Source of the DNA: Pseudoduganella albidiflava
Lineage (GTDB): Bacteria > Pseudomonadota > Gammaproteobacteria > Burkholderiales > Burkholderiaceae_D
Assembly: GCF_004322755.1 (NCBI RefSeq)
Contig: NZ_CP036401.1
Location: forward strand, 5,766,001-5,830,000
Direction of reading: 5' to 3'
Length of the DNA: 64,000 nucleotides
Below are positions 42,703 to 50,446 of the stretch, one piece after another. A program made the position numbers and the translations under genes. The notes beneath the pieces were generated by a model. It did not search any database and was not told the DNA's origin. It saw only the letters and a program-made list of their open reading frames with translations. How positions within the stretch are numbered: position 1 is the stretch's first letter; the number at the start of each line of letters is the position of its first letter.

Positions 42703-43365
42703 TCAGAAGCCGGAGCTCTGCAGGGTCTCGACCGGGGTGTTGAGCAGCTGCTGCTCCCACAGGAACGCGATGCCGCTGCCCGGCTCATGTTCCTTCAGCA
42801 CGTCCACGAACTCGAGGATGTGCTCGGTGCGCGCATGGTCGCGCTGCCATTCGGACGCCACCGCCAGCCACGTCATCACATTGGCGCCGGCGGCCAGCAT
42901 GCGCTGGATGGCCCGTTCATGGGCCTCGACGGTGACGCCGCCGCAGGCATCGGCAACGACGGTCACGTCCCAGCCTTCGCCCAGCGCGTGGATCACCGGC
43001 ATCGCCACGCAGATCTCGGTGTAGAGGCCGGCGATGATCAGCTGCTTGCGGCCGGTCGCCTTCACGACATCGACGACGTTCCTGTCTTCCCAGGTGTTGA
43101 GGGTGGTGCGATCGATTACTTCCTGGTGGGGGAACACATCGGTGATCTGCGAAAAGACCAGGCCGCCCCGGTCGGCGATGACGCTGGTGATGATGGTCGG
43201 GACGCGGAAGGCCTTGGCGGTTTTCGTCAGCGCCGCCGCGTTGTTGACGACCTCGTGCGCGGTGTGGCTGTGCAGGTTCGCGAGCTGGAAAGGCTGGTGG
43301 TCGATCAGGACGAGGACCGAATCTTCCGGGCGAAGCAGGGAATCGAGACCGTTACGAAAGCTCAT
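42703..43365 (-). CDS. Isochorismatase-fold cysteine hydrolase, YcaC-like
   Basis: A 220-residue hydrolase of the isochorismatase superfamily. The catalytic triad candidates are D22 (VLIDHQPF), a lysine near 102-107, and C119 in LYTEICVAMP. The sequence follows the YcaC branch, whose natural substrate is unknown. It is on the minus strand just upstream of the FAD oxidoreductase (63-bp gap) and divergent from an AraC-type regulator, which may control it. Cytoplasmic; often octameric in known members. Confidence 0.88.
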   Translation of the reverse strand: MSFRNGLDSLLRPEDSVLVLIDHQPFQLANLHSHTAHEVVNNAAALTKTAKAFRVPTIITSVIADRGGLVFSQITDVFPHQEVIDRTTLNTWEDRNVVDVVKATGRKQLIIAGLYTEICVAMPVIHALGEGWDVTVVADACGGVTVEAHERAIQRMLAAGANVMTWLAVASEWQRDHARTEHILEFVDVLKEHEPGSGIAFLWEQQLLNTPVETLQSSGF

Positions 43366-43579
43366 GATGATCCTTTGCGGTGGTTGGGAGGGCTGGTGTG
43401 CGGCGGCAGGCGCCCTGGCGTTGCCGGGAGAAATATTGTCATCCTGCTTATCGCCGCGCTAGTACCGTTACCCGCCTTGTTGTGTCGCAGATCGGGGAAC
43501 GCCGGATGGCCCGCCACGCGGGATCGGGCGGCGCGGAGTCTGCTCCTGCCCAAGTTTCTCCTCCGGGTTTCTCTTGTTG

Positions 43580-43608
43580 TTTACGCACCGGATGACATTC
43601 CGCATAAT
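43580..43608 (+). promoter_or_regulatory. Candidate promoter of the AraC gene
   Basis: TTTACG (43580-43585) and CATAAT (43603-43608) are 17 bp apart in an AT-richer patch ahead of the AraC-type gene. The rest of the 282-bp divergent region to the isochorismatase gene shows no clear second promoter. Confidence 0.4.
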
Positions 43609-43647
43609 CCCGGCATCTGTCATGACCCGAAGGTGCCCGAGGCGAGG

Positions 43648-44124
43648 ATGAGCCAGAACCCCAATCTGCTGCGGCGCCTGCTGCGCGCGAAAGACCGGAT
43701 GGATGCCGCGCCCCATGAGGAATGGCCGGTCGAGCGGCTGGCGGAGGTCGGCACGGTATCGGCGGCGCATTTCGCGCGCGAGTTCAGGAAGGCGTTCGGC
43801 CTGCCGCCGCACCGCTACCTGCTCACGCGCCGCATCGAACGGGCCACGGCCCTGCTGCGCGAGACCGACCTGCCCATCATGGAAATCGCGTTCCGGACCG
43901 GCTGGAGCAGCCTGGGCACCTTCGGGCGCATTTTCCGCGACATTACCGGCGCCAGCCCCGGGGAATGGCGAACCCGCGAGCGTTCGGCGCCCCAGGCAGG
44001 CGCGCAGGTACCGGAGTGTGCGATGCGGGGCGCGCACCGCCCGGACCTCAACATCGCAGTTTTGGAGAAGCGGCGCCTGCTGGCCGCTGGCACACTGGAA
44101 CCCCTATCCAAGGAGGTGCCATGA
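43648..44124 (+). CDS. Short AraC-family regulator
   Basis: A 158-residue AraC/XylS regulator that is essentially the two-helix-turn-helix DNA-binding domain (about residues 15-110: LAEVGTVSAAHFAREFRKAFG, then RTGWSSLGTFGRIFRDITG). No separate sensor domain is present, though the 45-residue C-terminal tail is of unknown role. The start follows GGCGAGG. The stop overlaps the VOC protein start (ATGA), so the pair is translationally coupled. It may act on itself, the VOC gene and the divergent hydrolase. Confidence 0.88.
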   Translation: MSQNPNLLRRLLRAKDRMDAAPHEEWPVERLAEVGTVSAAHFAREFRKAFGLPPHRYLLTRRIERATALLRETDLPIMEIAFRTGWSSLGTFGRIFRDITGASPGEWRTRERSAPQAGAQVPECAMRGAHRPDLNIAVLEKRRLLAAGTLEPLSKEVP

Positions 44125-44552
44125 TCAAAAACGTGAATGTAGTCGGACTGTATGTGCGCGACCAGGACGAAGCGCTGGCGTTCTATGTCGACAAGCTGGG
44201 TTTCCAGGTCCATACGGACGCCGGCTCGGGCGATTACCGCTGGCTGACGGTACAGCATCCGGACCAGCCTTCGTTCCAGCTCGGCCTGTTCAAACCGGGG
44301 CCGCCGGTGCATGACGCGAGGACCGCGCAAGCCTTGAGCGAGCTCGTCGCCAAGGGCGCCATGCCGCCGCTGGTCTTGCTGGTGGACGACTGCCGCGCCG
44401 CCTATGACCGGCTGAGCGGCCGCGGTGTCGAGTTCACGCAGGAACCCGTGGATCGCTTCGGCACGGTCGATGCGGGCTTCCGCGATCCGTCCGGCAATGG
44501 CTGGAAGATGATCCAGGCGGCGCGCCAGCCGACCGCGCACAATTCCCGGTAA
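44121..44552 (+). CDS. VOC family (glyoxalase-fold) protein
   Basis: A 143-residue vicinal oxygen chelate domain protein with paired beta-alpha-beta modules: GLYVRDQDEALAFYVDKLGF at the N-terminus and FRDPSGNGWKMIQ at the C-terminus. The usual metal ligands are only partly evident (no C-terminal glutamate in the GNGW segment), so dioxygenase, lyase or binding-only roles remain open. AGGAGG precedes the ATG. It is coupled to the AraC-type gene, a pairing common for resistance-type VOC proteins. Confidence 0.86.
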   Translation: MIKNVNVVGLYVRDQDEALAFYVDKLGFQVHTDAGSGDYRWLTVQHPDQPSFQLGLFKPGPPVHDARTAQALSELVAKGAMPPLVLLVDDCRAAYDRLSGRGVEFTQEPVDRFGTVDAGFRDPSGNGWKMIQAARQPTAHNSR

Positions 44553-44592
44553 GCCCGCCCACGCGATTGCCACGCCACGCCAGGAGGGCACC

Positions 44593-44720
44593 GGCCCTAC
44601 TGCCCTCCTGCCCTACTGCCCTCCTGCCCTACTGCCCTCCTGCCCTACTGCCCTCCTGCCCTACTGCCCTCCTGCCCTCCTGCCCTCCTGCCCTCCTGCC
44701 CTCCTGCCATCCAGCCCTCC
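44593..44720. repeat. 8 bp x 16 tandem repeat
   Basis: Sixteen contiguous 8-bp units, mainly TGCCCTCC alternating with TGCCCTAC, between the VOC and DUF421 genes. The first half alternates strictly and the second half is homogeneous TGCCCTCC. Non-coding; the DUF421 start is 64 bp further on. A plausible hypervariable locus. Confidence 0.9.
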
Positions 44721-44783
44721 AGTGTTGGCATAAATGCACGAAACGTCGTATAAGCAAACTCATCATCATGCGATGGAGGAGCT

Positions 44784-45248
44784 ATGTTCGACATGGACTT
44801 GCCGTGGTGGGAATTCATGGCGCGCGGCGCCATCATTTACTGTTTCCTGCTGGTGATGGTGCGCATCACGGGCAAGCGCACTATCGGGCAGTTCACGCCG
44901 TTCGACCTGCTGGTGGTCATGCTGCTGTCGGAGGCGGTATCGAATTCGCTGTCGGGCGGCGACGATTCGCTGCCGGGCGGCATGATCGTCGCCACCACGC
45001 TGATTGCGCTGAACGTCTTCTTTGCCGTGGCCACGTCGCGCAGCCGGAAGATTGCCGACCTGGTCGACGGCCGCCCCGTGCTGCTGGGCCGGGACGGCAA
45101 GATCTTCGATGATGTCGTGAAAAAATGCCGGGTGGCCGAAGGCGATGTCGAGCAGGCCTTGCGCGAGGCCGACTGCCCGGTTCAGAAAATGAAGTGCGCC
45201 TTCCTCGAACCGGACGGCAAGATCACGATTCTCCAGAACGAGCAGTGA
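44784..45248 (+). CDS. DUF421 membrane protein, YetF-like
   Basis: A 154-residue protein with three hydrophobic helices in the first 90 residues and a small cytoplasmic C-terminal domain. The DUF421 marks are VRITGKRTIGQFTPFDL and LIALNVFFA. Function unknown; the Bacillus YetF relatives have been linked to membrane stress. It overlaps the rfaE2 3' end by 26 bp in the opposite direction. The ATG follows GGAGG. It is somewhat shorter than typical members, which have a larger C-terminal domain. Confidence 0.85.
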   Translation: MFDMDLPWWEFMARGAIIYCFLLVMVRITGKRTIGQFTPFDLLVVMLLSEAVSNSLSGGDDSLPGGMIVATTLIALNVFFAVATSRSRKIADLVDGRPVLLGRDGKIFDDVVKKCRVAEGDVEQALREADCPVQKMKCAFLEPDGKITILQNEQ

Positions 45249-45720
45249 ACTCGCGCACCCTGGCCAGCAGCTTCGTTGTCGAGCGGTCATGTTCGAAGTC
45301 GATCGCCACGGCCTTGCCGCCGTAGGCCAGCACCGCCTGCCCTTCCGGGATCGCCGCCATGTCGTAGTCGCCGCCCTTGGCATAGATTTCCGGACGCGCT
45401 TCCAGCACCACTTCCAGCGCCGTATCCTCGTCGAACGGCACCACCAGGTCCACCGACGCCAGCGCGGCCAGCACCGCCATGCGGTCCGCCAGCGTGTTGA
45501 GCGGACGGTCGTCGCCCTTGCCCAGCCGCTTCACCGAAGCGTCCGTATTGGCCGCCACCACCAGCGACGCGCCCAGTTCGCGCGCCTGCGCCAGGTAGGT
45601 GACATGGCCGCGGTGCAGGATGTCGAACACGCCGTTGGTGACGACCACCGGCTTGGGCAGGGCGGCAACGCGGGCGCGCAACTGGTCGCGGGGGCAGATC
45701 TTGTCTTCGAACGAGGGCAT
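45223..45720 (-). CDS. rfaE2: D-glycero-beta-D-manno-heptose 1-phosphate adenylyltransferase
   Basis: A 165-residue nucleotidyltransferase equal to the C-terminal half of HldE. The HxGH motif (HRGH at 36-39) and the VTNGVFDILH strand mark the catalytic site, and GKGDDRPLN supports the family. It makes ADP-heptose precursor for the lipopolysaccharide inner core. Many betaproteobacteria have this separate RfaE2 form. It is alone on the minus strand, convergent with and overlapping DUF421, and divergent from oxyR. Confidence 0.95.
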   Translation of the reverse strand: MPSFEDKICPRDQLRARVAALPKPVVVTNGVFDILHRGHVTYLAQARELGASLVVAANTDASVKRLGKGDDRPLNTLADRMAVLAALASVDLVVPFDEDTALEVVLEARPEIYAKGGDYDMAAIPEGQAVLAYGGKAVAIDFEHDRSTTKLLARVREFTARSGES

Positions 45721-45877
45721 GGAGGATACCGGTCAGTAAGGAAGCCGCCATTATAAAGTCCGCCGTGCGCAGCGCCGGCGGCACGGTGGCAACGCCGCCG
45801 CGCCAGCCGTTCGCGCCAGGGCATTCCGTTACAATACTCCGTCCGGAACGCCCGCATGGATCGACCTGCCTAGACTT

Positions 45878-46858
45878 ATGACACTCACGGAACTGAAATA
45901 CATCGTTGCCGTCGCCCGCGCCAAGCACTTCGGCCACGCGGCCGAAGCCTGCTTCGTGGCCCAGCCCACGCTGTCGGTGGCGATCAAGAAGCTCGAGGAC
46001 GAGCTGGGCGTCATGCTGTTCGAGCGCGGCGGCGCGGAAATCTCCGTCACGCCGCTCGGCGCGCAGATCGTCGCCCAGGCCGAGCGCGTGCTCGAGCAGA
46101 CCGCCGCGATCAAGGAACTGGCCAAGCAGAACAAGGATCCGCTGGCCGGCCCGCTGCGCCTCGGCGTGATCTACACCATCGGGCCCTACCTGCTGCCGCC
46201 GCTGGTGAAGACGATGATCGAGAAGACCCCGCAGATGCCCCTGATCCTGCAGGAGAACTTCACGGTCAAGCTGCTGGAACTGCTGCGCCAGGGCGAGCTC
46301 GATGCCGCCATCATGGCCTTGCCGCTGCCCGAGCACGGCATGGCGATGCAGACGCTGTACGACGAACCGTTCGTGGTGGCGATGCCGAACAACCACCCCT
46401 GGGTGGCGCGCGAAAGCATTCCGGCCGAAGACCTGAAAAGTGAAACGATGCTGCTGCTGGGCGCCGGCCACTGCTTCCGCGACCAGGTGCTCGAAGTGTG
46501 CCCGGAAATGGCGCGCTTCGCGACACCCGGCAACGGCATGCAGCGCACCTTCGAAGGCTCGTCGCTGGAAACCATCCGCCACATGGTTGCTTCCGGCATC
46601 GGCCTGACCGTGCTGCCGCGCGCCTCGGTGGCCGACATGGAAGCGAAGGACGGCATGCTGCAGTTCCGGCCTTTCGACGACCCGCAGCCGTCGCGCCGCG
46701 TGGTGATCCTGTGGCGCAAGAGCTTTACGCGCAAGGCCGCGATCGACGCGCTGTGCGAGGCGATCGCCCAGATCCGCCTGCCCGGCGTAATTGATCTCGG
46801 CTCGAACAAGCTCGGCTCGAACAATCCCAGCTTGAACAAGGCCGAAGCCGCCGACTGA
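45878..46858 (+). CDS. oxyR: Hydrogen peroxide-sensing regulator OxyR
   Basis: A 326-residue LysR-type regulator with [21 protein letters not shown] at the helix-turn-helix. The redox cysteines fall at C199 (GHCFRDQ) and C208 (VLEVC), the same numbers and spacing as in E. coli OxyR, so it should form the peroxide-induced disulfide. It activates catalase, peroxidase and related genes. The C-terminal tail beyond about residue 305 ([10 protein letters not shown]) is a short Ser/Asn repeat not expected in the family. The ubiA gene follows 10 bp later. Confidence 0.95.
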   Translation: MTLTELKYIVAVARAKHFGHAAEACFVAQPTLSVAIKKLEDELGVMLFERGGAEISVTPLGAQIVAQAERVLEQTAAIKELAKQNKDPLAGPLRLGVIYTIGPYLLPPLVKTMIEKTPQMPLILQENFTVKLLELLRQGELDAAIMALPLPEHGMAMQTLYDEPFVVAMPNNHPWVARESIPAEDLKSETMLLLGAGHCFRDQVLEVCPEMARFATPGNGMQRTFEGSSLETIRHMVASGIGLTVLPRASVADMEAKDGMLQFRPFDDPQPSRRVVILWRKSFTRKAAIDALCEAIAQIRLPGVIDLGSNKLGSNNPSLNKAEAAD

Positions 46859-46868
46859 GGAACCGACC

Positions 46869-47756
46869 ATGCACGCACCCGCGCCCTCCCCTGCGCAATC
46901 CCCCAGCAAGCTGAAACTGTATTTCCGCCTGGTCCGGCTGGACAAGCCGATCGGCACCGTGCTGCTGCTGTGGCCCACGCTGTCGGCGCTATGGCTGGCC
47001 TCCGGCGGCGTGCCGGACTGGCAGCTGCTCGTCATCTTCTGCCTCGGCACCTTGCTGATGCGCTCGGCCGGCTGCGCCGTCAACGACTACGCCGATCAGG
47101 ATTTCGACCGCCACGTCAAGCGCACGGCGGACCGCCCCATCACCAGCGGCCGCGTCAGCGGGAAGGAAGCGCTGGCCATCGCGGCCGCCCTGTCGCTGGT
47201 GGCGTTCCTGCTGATCCAGCCACTCAACGGCCTGGTCAAGCAATTGTCGGTGGCGGCGCTGGTGATTGCCGGCACCTACCCTTATTTCAAGCGGTTCTTC
47301 GCCATCCCGCAGGCTTACCTGGGCATCGCCTTCGGCTTCGGGATTCCCATGGCGTTCGCCGCCGTGCAGGGCACGGTTCCGGCCTGGGCCTGGCTGCTGC
47401 TGCTCGGGAATGTGTTCTGGGCCGTGGCCTACGATACCGAGTATGCGATGGTCGACCGCGACGACGACTTGAAGATCGGCATCAAGACCTCGGCCATCAC
47501 GTTCGGCCGGTTCGACGTGGCGATCGTGATGCTGTGCTACGGCGTGCACCTGGCGATCCTGCTGGCCGCCGGTGCGTATTTCGGCCTCGGCGCGTGGTAC
47601 ATGGCCGGCCTTGCCGTGGCCGCCGCGTGCGCCGTCTATCACTACTTCCTGATCCGTGGACGCGAGCGTGCGCCATGCTTTGCGGCATTCCGCCACAATA
47701 ACTACCTGGGAGCGGCCGTATTTGCCGGGATCGCGCTCGACTTCGCGCTGCGCTGA
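46869..47756 (+). CDS. ubiA: 4-hydroxybenzoate polyprenyltransferase
   Basis: A 295-residue membrane enzyme that prenylates 4-hydroxybenzoate in ubiquinone synthesis. The two aspartate-rich sites are NDYADQDFD (72-80) and the [13 protein letters not shown] segment further on. [19 protein letters not shown] is the usual N-terminus. The first ATG follows GAGGAACC. Placed directly after oxyR on the same strand. Nine helices are expected. Confidence 0.95.
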   Translation: MHAPAPSPAQSPSKLKLYFRLVRLDKPIGTVLLLWPTLSALWLASGGVPDWQLLVIFCLGTLLMRSAGCAVNDYADQDFDRHVKRTADRPITSGRVSGKEALAIAAALSLVAFLLIQPLNGLVKQLSVAALVIAGTYPYFKRFFAIPQAYLGIAFGFGIPMAFAAVQGTVPAWAWLLLLGNVFWAVAYDTEYAMVDRDDDLKIGIKTSAITFGRFDVAIVMLCYGVHLAILLAAGAYFGLGAWYMAGLAVAAACAVYHYFLIRGRERAPCFAAFRHNNYLGAAVFAGIALDFALR

Positions 47757-47854
47757 CAATGGACTGCGCTGACAAGCGTTACGCATTAGTCTTGTCACGT
47801 ACCTTGAGTGGCGCTCAAGCAATCCCGGGTGTGCCGCCTGTACCAGACTGCATC

Positions 47855-47976
47855 ATGCGGCTTTGTATCAATGCAGCTTTGCACCATGCAGCTTTGCACC
47901 ATGCAGCTTTGCACCATGCAGCTTTGCACCATGCAGCTTTGCACCATGCAGCTTTGCACCAATGCAGCTTTGTACC
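47855..47976. repeat. 15-bp tandem repeat upstream of DUF883 gene
   Basis: Six perfect and contiguous copies of ATGCAGCTTTGCACC (47871-47960) with diverged copies at both ends. The period of 15 keeps all frames open, so five-residue repeats can be read on both strands. In one plus-strand frame the repeat runs without a stop into the DUF883 gene. The rest of the 47757-48012 gap has nothing else recognisable. Confidence 0.85.
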
Positions 47977-48012
47977 AACCCAGCTTTCCAACAATTTAAA
48001 CACGAGGCGACC

Positions 48013-48390
48013 ATGGATCAGACGAACAACCCCACTGCCGGCAATGGCATCGGCAGCAGCACTGCGGGAACCGGCACGATCGGCAGCGACACGGGTGCGG
48101 CGCGCGAGCGCCTGATGACCGACCTGAAAAATGCCATCGGCGATGCCGAACAGTGGCTGCGTGGCGCTGCCAGCGCCGGCGCGGAAGGCGCCGAAGAAGC
48201 CAAATCGCAGTTCAGGGACACCCTGCGCAATGCGAAAACCAACCTGCTGAGCCTGGAAGACACGGCGCTGGCAAAGGGCAAGCTGGCGGCCCAGTGCGCC
48301 GATACGTACGTGCACGACAATCCGTGGCGTTCGGTGGTCATCGGTGCCGTCGTCGGCCTGCTGGCCGGCGTCATCATCGCACGCGACTGA
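48013..48390 (+). CDS. DUF883/ElaB-YqjD-like membrane-anchored protein
   Basis: A 125-residue protein of the ElaB/YqjD family. Residues 30-100 form an amphipathic coiled region rich in Ala, Glu and Lys, and the last 22 residues (PWRSVVIGAVVGLLAGVIIARD) form a C-terminal membrane anchor with glycine spacing. Relatives bind ribosomes at the membrane in stationary phase. The ATG after GAGGCGACC is preferred; an upstream in-frame ATG at 47863 would add a 50-residue repeat. A terminator follows 23 bp after the stop. Confidence 0.85.
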   Translation: MDQTNNPTAGNGIGSSTAGTGTIGSDTGAARERLMTDLKNAIGDAEQWLRGAASAGAEGAEEAKSQFRDTLRNAKTNLLSLEDTALAKGKLAAQCADTYVHDNPWRSVVIGAVVGLLAGVIIARD

Positions 48391-48413
48391 CCATCACCGG
48401 CATCCGAAGAAAA

Positions 48414-48440
48414 ACGGCCCGCGATGCGGGCCGTTTTTTT
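48414..48440. terminator. Intrinsic terminator after the DUF883 gene
   Basis: A perfect 9-bp stem (ACGGCCCGC/GCGGGCCGT) around GAT is followed by seven T residues on the plus strand and preceded by four or five A residues, so it should also work in reverse for the 74-residue gene ending at 48442. Confidence 0.88.
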
Positions 48441-48441
48441 A

Positions 48442-48666
48442 TCAGCGGTCTTGCGCCGGTGTCTGGAAGCACTGCGCCAGCAGCCAGCCGCAGAACGAGA
48501 CCAGCCTCCAGCAGGCACCGAAGCAGAGGAAATACAGGATCACCTGGCTGAAGCTCATTTCGGCCAGCCTGGGCAATCCGGCGCTCTCGGTCAGGTACAG
48601 CGTTGCGATCGTTGCGAAGATGCTGACCAGCATCACGAACCACAGTTTCTTTTCCAGCCTGTCCAT
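48442..48666 (-). CDS. Small membrane protein of unknown function
   Basis: A 74-residue protein with two hydrophobic helices (about residues 8-26 and 40-60) and a short basic start MDRLEKK. GGGAG stands before the ATG. It ends exactly at the shared terminator, which supports expression. I do not recognise a family. It may be a lineage-specific membrane protein; the cysteine-containing second helix (FLCFGACW) is the only notable part. Confidence 0.5.
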   Translation of the reverse strand: MDRLEKKLWFVMLVSIFATIATLYLTESAGLPRLAEMSFSQVILYFLCFGACWRLVSFCGWLLAQCFQTPAQDR

Positions 48667-48710
48667 TCAGTCTCCCTTGATGGTTTTTATGTTGTCGTTT
48701 TGGTTTGTGG

Positions 48711-48774
48711 TTTTACTTTTTGTTTTACTTTTTTGTTTTACTTTTTTGTTTTACTTTTTTGTTTTATTTTATTG
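48711..48774. repeat. T-rich tandem repeat, 13 bp x 5
   Basis: Five units of TTTTACTTTTTTG, the first and last imperfect, in the 141-bp gap between the 74-residue gene and proC. An AT-rich island in a GC-rich chromosome. On the minus strand it is A-rich and ends 45 bp before the small gene's start, downstream of proC. Confidence 0.82.
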
Positions 48775-48807
48775 CATTACTGACTGTCGTACCTGGTATT
48801 GCCCTGC

Positions 48808-49635
48808 TCAGCCGTCCCGGCCCATCTGTTCGCCCAGCTCCTTGCCCCTTGCCGCGGCGGCCTTCACGGCGTTGACGATGGCCGCCTTCACGCCGCTTTC
48901 TTCCATGCTGGTCAGCGCCGCGTAGGTGGTGCCGCCCTTCGATGTCACGCGTTCGCGCAGCACCGACACCGGCTCCTGCGATTGCGCGGCCAGCTGCGCC
49001 GCGCCGGTGAACGTGGCCTTCGCCAGTTCCAGCCCCTGCCCGGCCGTCAGGCCCAGTTCGACGGCGGCCTGCTGCATCGCTTCGATGAAATAAAACACAT
49101 AGGCCGGGCCGCTGCCCGAAACGCCGGTCACCGCGTCGATCTGCGCTTCATCGTCGAGCCACACGGTGCCGCCGACGGCCTTCAGTACCTGGTCGGCCGC
49201 CAGGCGCTGGGCCTGCGTCACGCCCGCCGAGGCCACCAGGCCTGCAATGCCCATGCCGATCAGCGCGGGGGTATTCGGCATGCAGCGGACGATCGCGCCG
49301 TAGCCGCCGAGCCAGCGCGACAGGTCGGCGCTGCGGATGCCCGCGGCGATCGACAGCACCAGGGGTGCATGGGGAGCGCCTGCCAGCAGGGGCACGAGCG
49401 GCGCCACGGCTTCGCGCATGCTCTGCGGTTTCACGGCCAGCACGATCACCTCGGCCGCGCTGACGGCGGCGTCGATCGACGGCGCCGTCGTCACGCCGTG
49501 CCCGGCATGCAGCGCTTCCAGCGCGGCCGGGTTGGGATCGACGACGTGGATGTTCGCCCCGGGCGTGACCTTGCCGGCCAGGCCGGCGACCAGCGCGGCG
49601 GCCATGTTGCCGCCGCCGATGAATGCAATCTTCAT
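48808..49635 (-). CDS. proC: Pyrroline-5-carboxylate reductase
   Basis: A 275-residue NAD(P)H enzyme that makes proline from pyrroline-5-carboxylate. The Rossmann start MKIAFIGGGNMAAALVAGL and the C-terminal signature MQQAAVELGLTAGQGLELA with VTSKGGTTYAAL are clear. Ordinary length. It lies 25 bp downstream of yggS, a conserved bacterial pairing. The start follows a weak GGGGATATCC ribosome site. Confidence 0.96.
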   Translation of the reverse strand: MKIAFIGGGNMAAALVAGLAGKVTPGANIHVVDPNPAALEALHAGHGVTTAPSIDAAVSAAEVIVLAVKPQSMREAVAPLVPLLAGAPHAPLVLSIAAGIRSADLSRWLGGYGAIVRCMPNTPALIGMGIAGLVASAGVTQAQRLAADQVLKAVGGTVWLDDEAQIDAVTGVSGSGPAYVFYFIEAMQQAAVELGLTAGQGLELAKATFTGAAQLAAQSQEPVSVLRERVTSKGGTTYAALTSMEESGVKAAIVNAVKAAAARGKELGEQMGRDG

Positions 49636-49660
49636 GGATATCCCCTGCAGTTTGTTGTAA

Positions 49661-50392
49661 TTAATTGTTGTAGTCCCGTGCGCCGAAGATCGCGCTGCCG
49701 ACGCGGACGATCGTCGCGCCTTCCAGGATGGCCGCGCGCATGTCGGCCGACATGCCCATCGACAGCGTGTCGAAATCGGGCCCGAAGTTCGCGCGCAGCT
49801 GTTCGAACAGCGTGCGCATGGCAGCGAAGGGCGCGCGCTGCGCCGCCAGGTCCGCCGCGGGTTCCGGGATCGCCATCAAGCCGCGCAGCCGCAGGTTCGG
49901 CAGCCGCGCCACCGCCTCGGCCAGCGCCGCCACGTCGGCCGGCGCGGCGCCACTCTTGCTGGCCTCGCCGCTGATGTTGACCTGCACGCACACGTTCAGC
50001 GGCCCCAGCGCGGGTGGGCGCTGTTCGGACAGCCGCACCGCGATCTTCTCGCGCTCGACCGTATGCACCCAGTCGAAATGCTCGGCGATGGGACGCGTCT
50101 TGTTGCTCTGGATGGGCCCGATGAAATGCCATGCCAGGCGCGCATCGGGCGACATGTTGGGCAATACAGCGGGCAATGCGTCCGCCACGGCGCGGATCTT
50201 GTCCACGCCTTCCTGCACATAGTTTTCACCGAACGCGCGCTGGCCTGCCTCGACCGCGGCCAGCACGGCATCGGCCCCGAAGGTCTTCGATACGGCCAGC
50301 AGCCGCACGGCGGCAGGCGGGCGCCGCGCCTCGGCGCAGGCGGCCACAATGGCATTTTCGACAGCTTGCAAACGCTCTGGGATTCCGGACAT
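49661..50392 (-). CDS. yggS: YggS/PLPBP pyridoxal phosphate homeostasis protein
   Basis: A 243-residue TIM-barrel protein that binds pyridoxal 5'-phosphate without a known enzyme activity and keeps vitamin B6 and amino acid pools balanced. VSKTFGADAVLAAVEAGQRAFGENYVQE holds the PLP lysine, with WHFIGPIQSNK and a MGMSADM end. It is divergent from pilT, with 54 bp between starts, and upstream of proC, an arrangement seen across many proteobacteria. Confidence 0.95.
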   Translation of the reverse strand: MSGIPERLQAVENAIVAACAEARRPPAAVRLLAVSKTFGADAVLAAVEAGQRAFGENYVQEGVDKIRAVADALPAVLPNMSPDARLAWHFIGPIQSNKTRPIAEHFDWVHTVEREKIAVRLSEQRPPALGPLNVCVQVNISGEASKSGAAPADVAALAEAVARLPNLRLRGLMAIPEPAADLAAQRAPFAAMRTLFEQLRANFGPDFDTLSMGMSADMRAAILEGATIVRVGSAIFGARDYNN

Positions 50393-50446
50393 AATCAGAC
50401 GCGCCAGCCCATAGCTGGCATTATTTTTAAGGCACAGGGATTATAA

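Noticed and set aside
41200..44124. A 974-codon open frame on the plus strand
   Set aside because: It runs antisense through the flavoprotein and hydrolase genes and into the AraC gene frame, with Arg/His/Gly-rich shadow composition. Only its last part, from 43648, is the real AraC-type gene.
50393..50446. Sigma-54 type promoter before pilT
   Set aside because: A GG is present in CTGGCATT but no GC at the required distance, so the -24/-12 pattern is not met.
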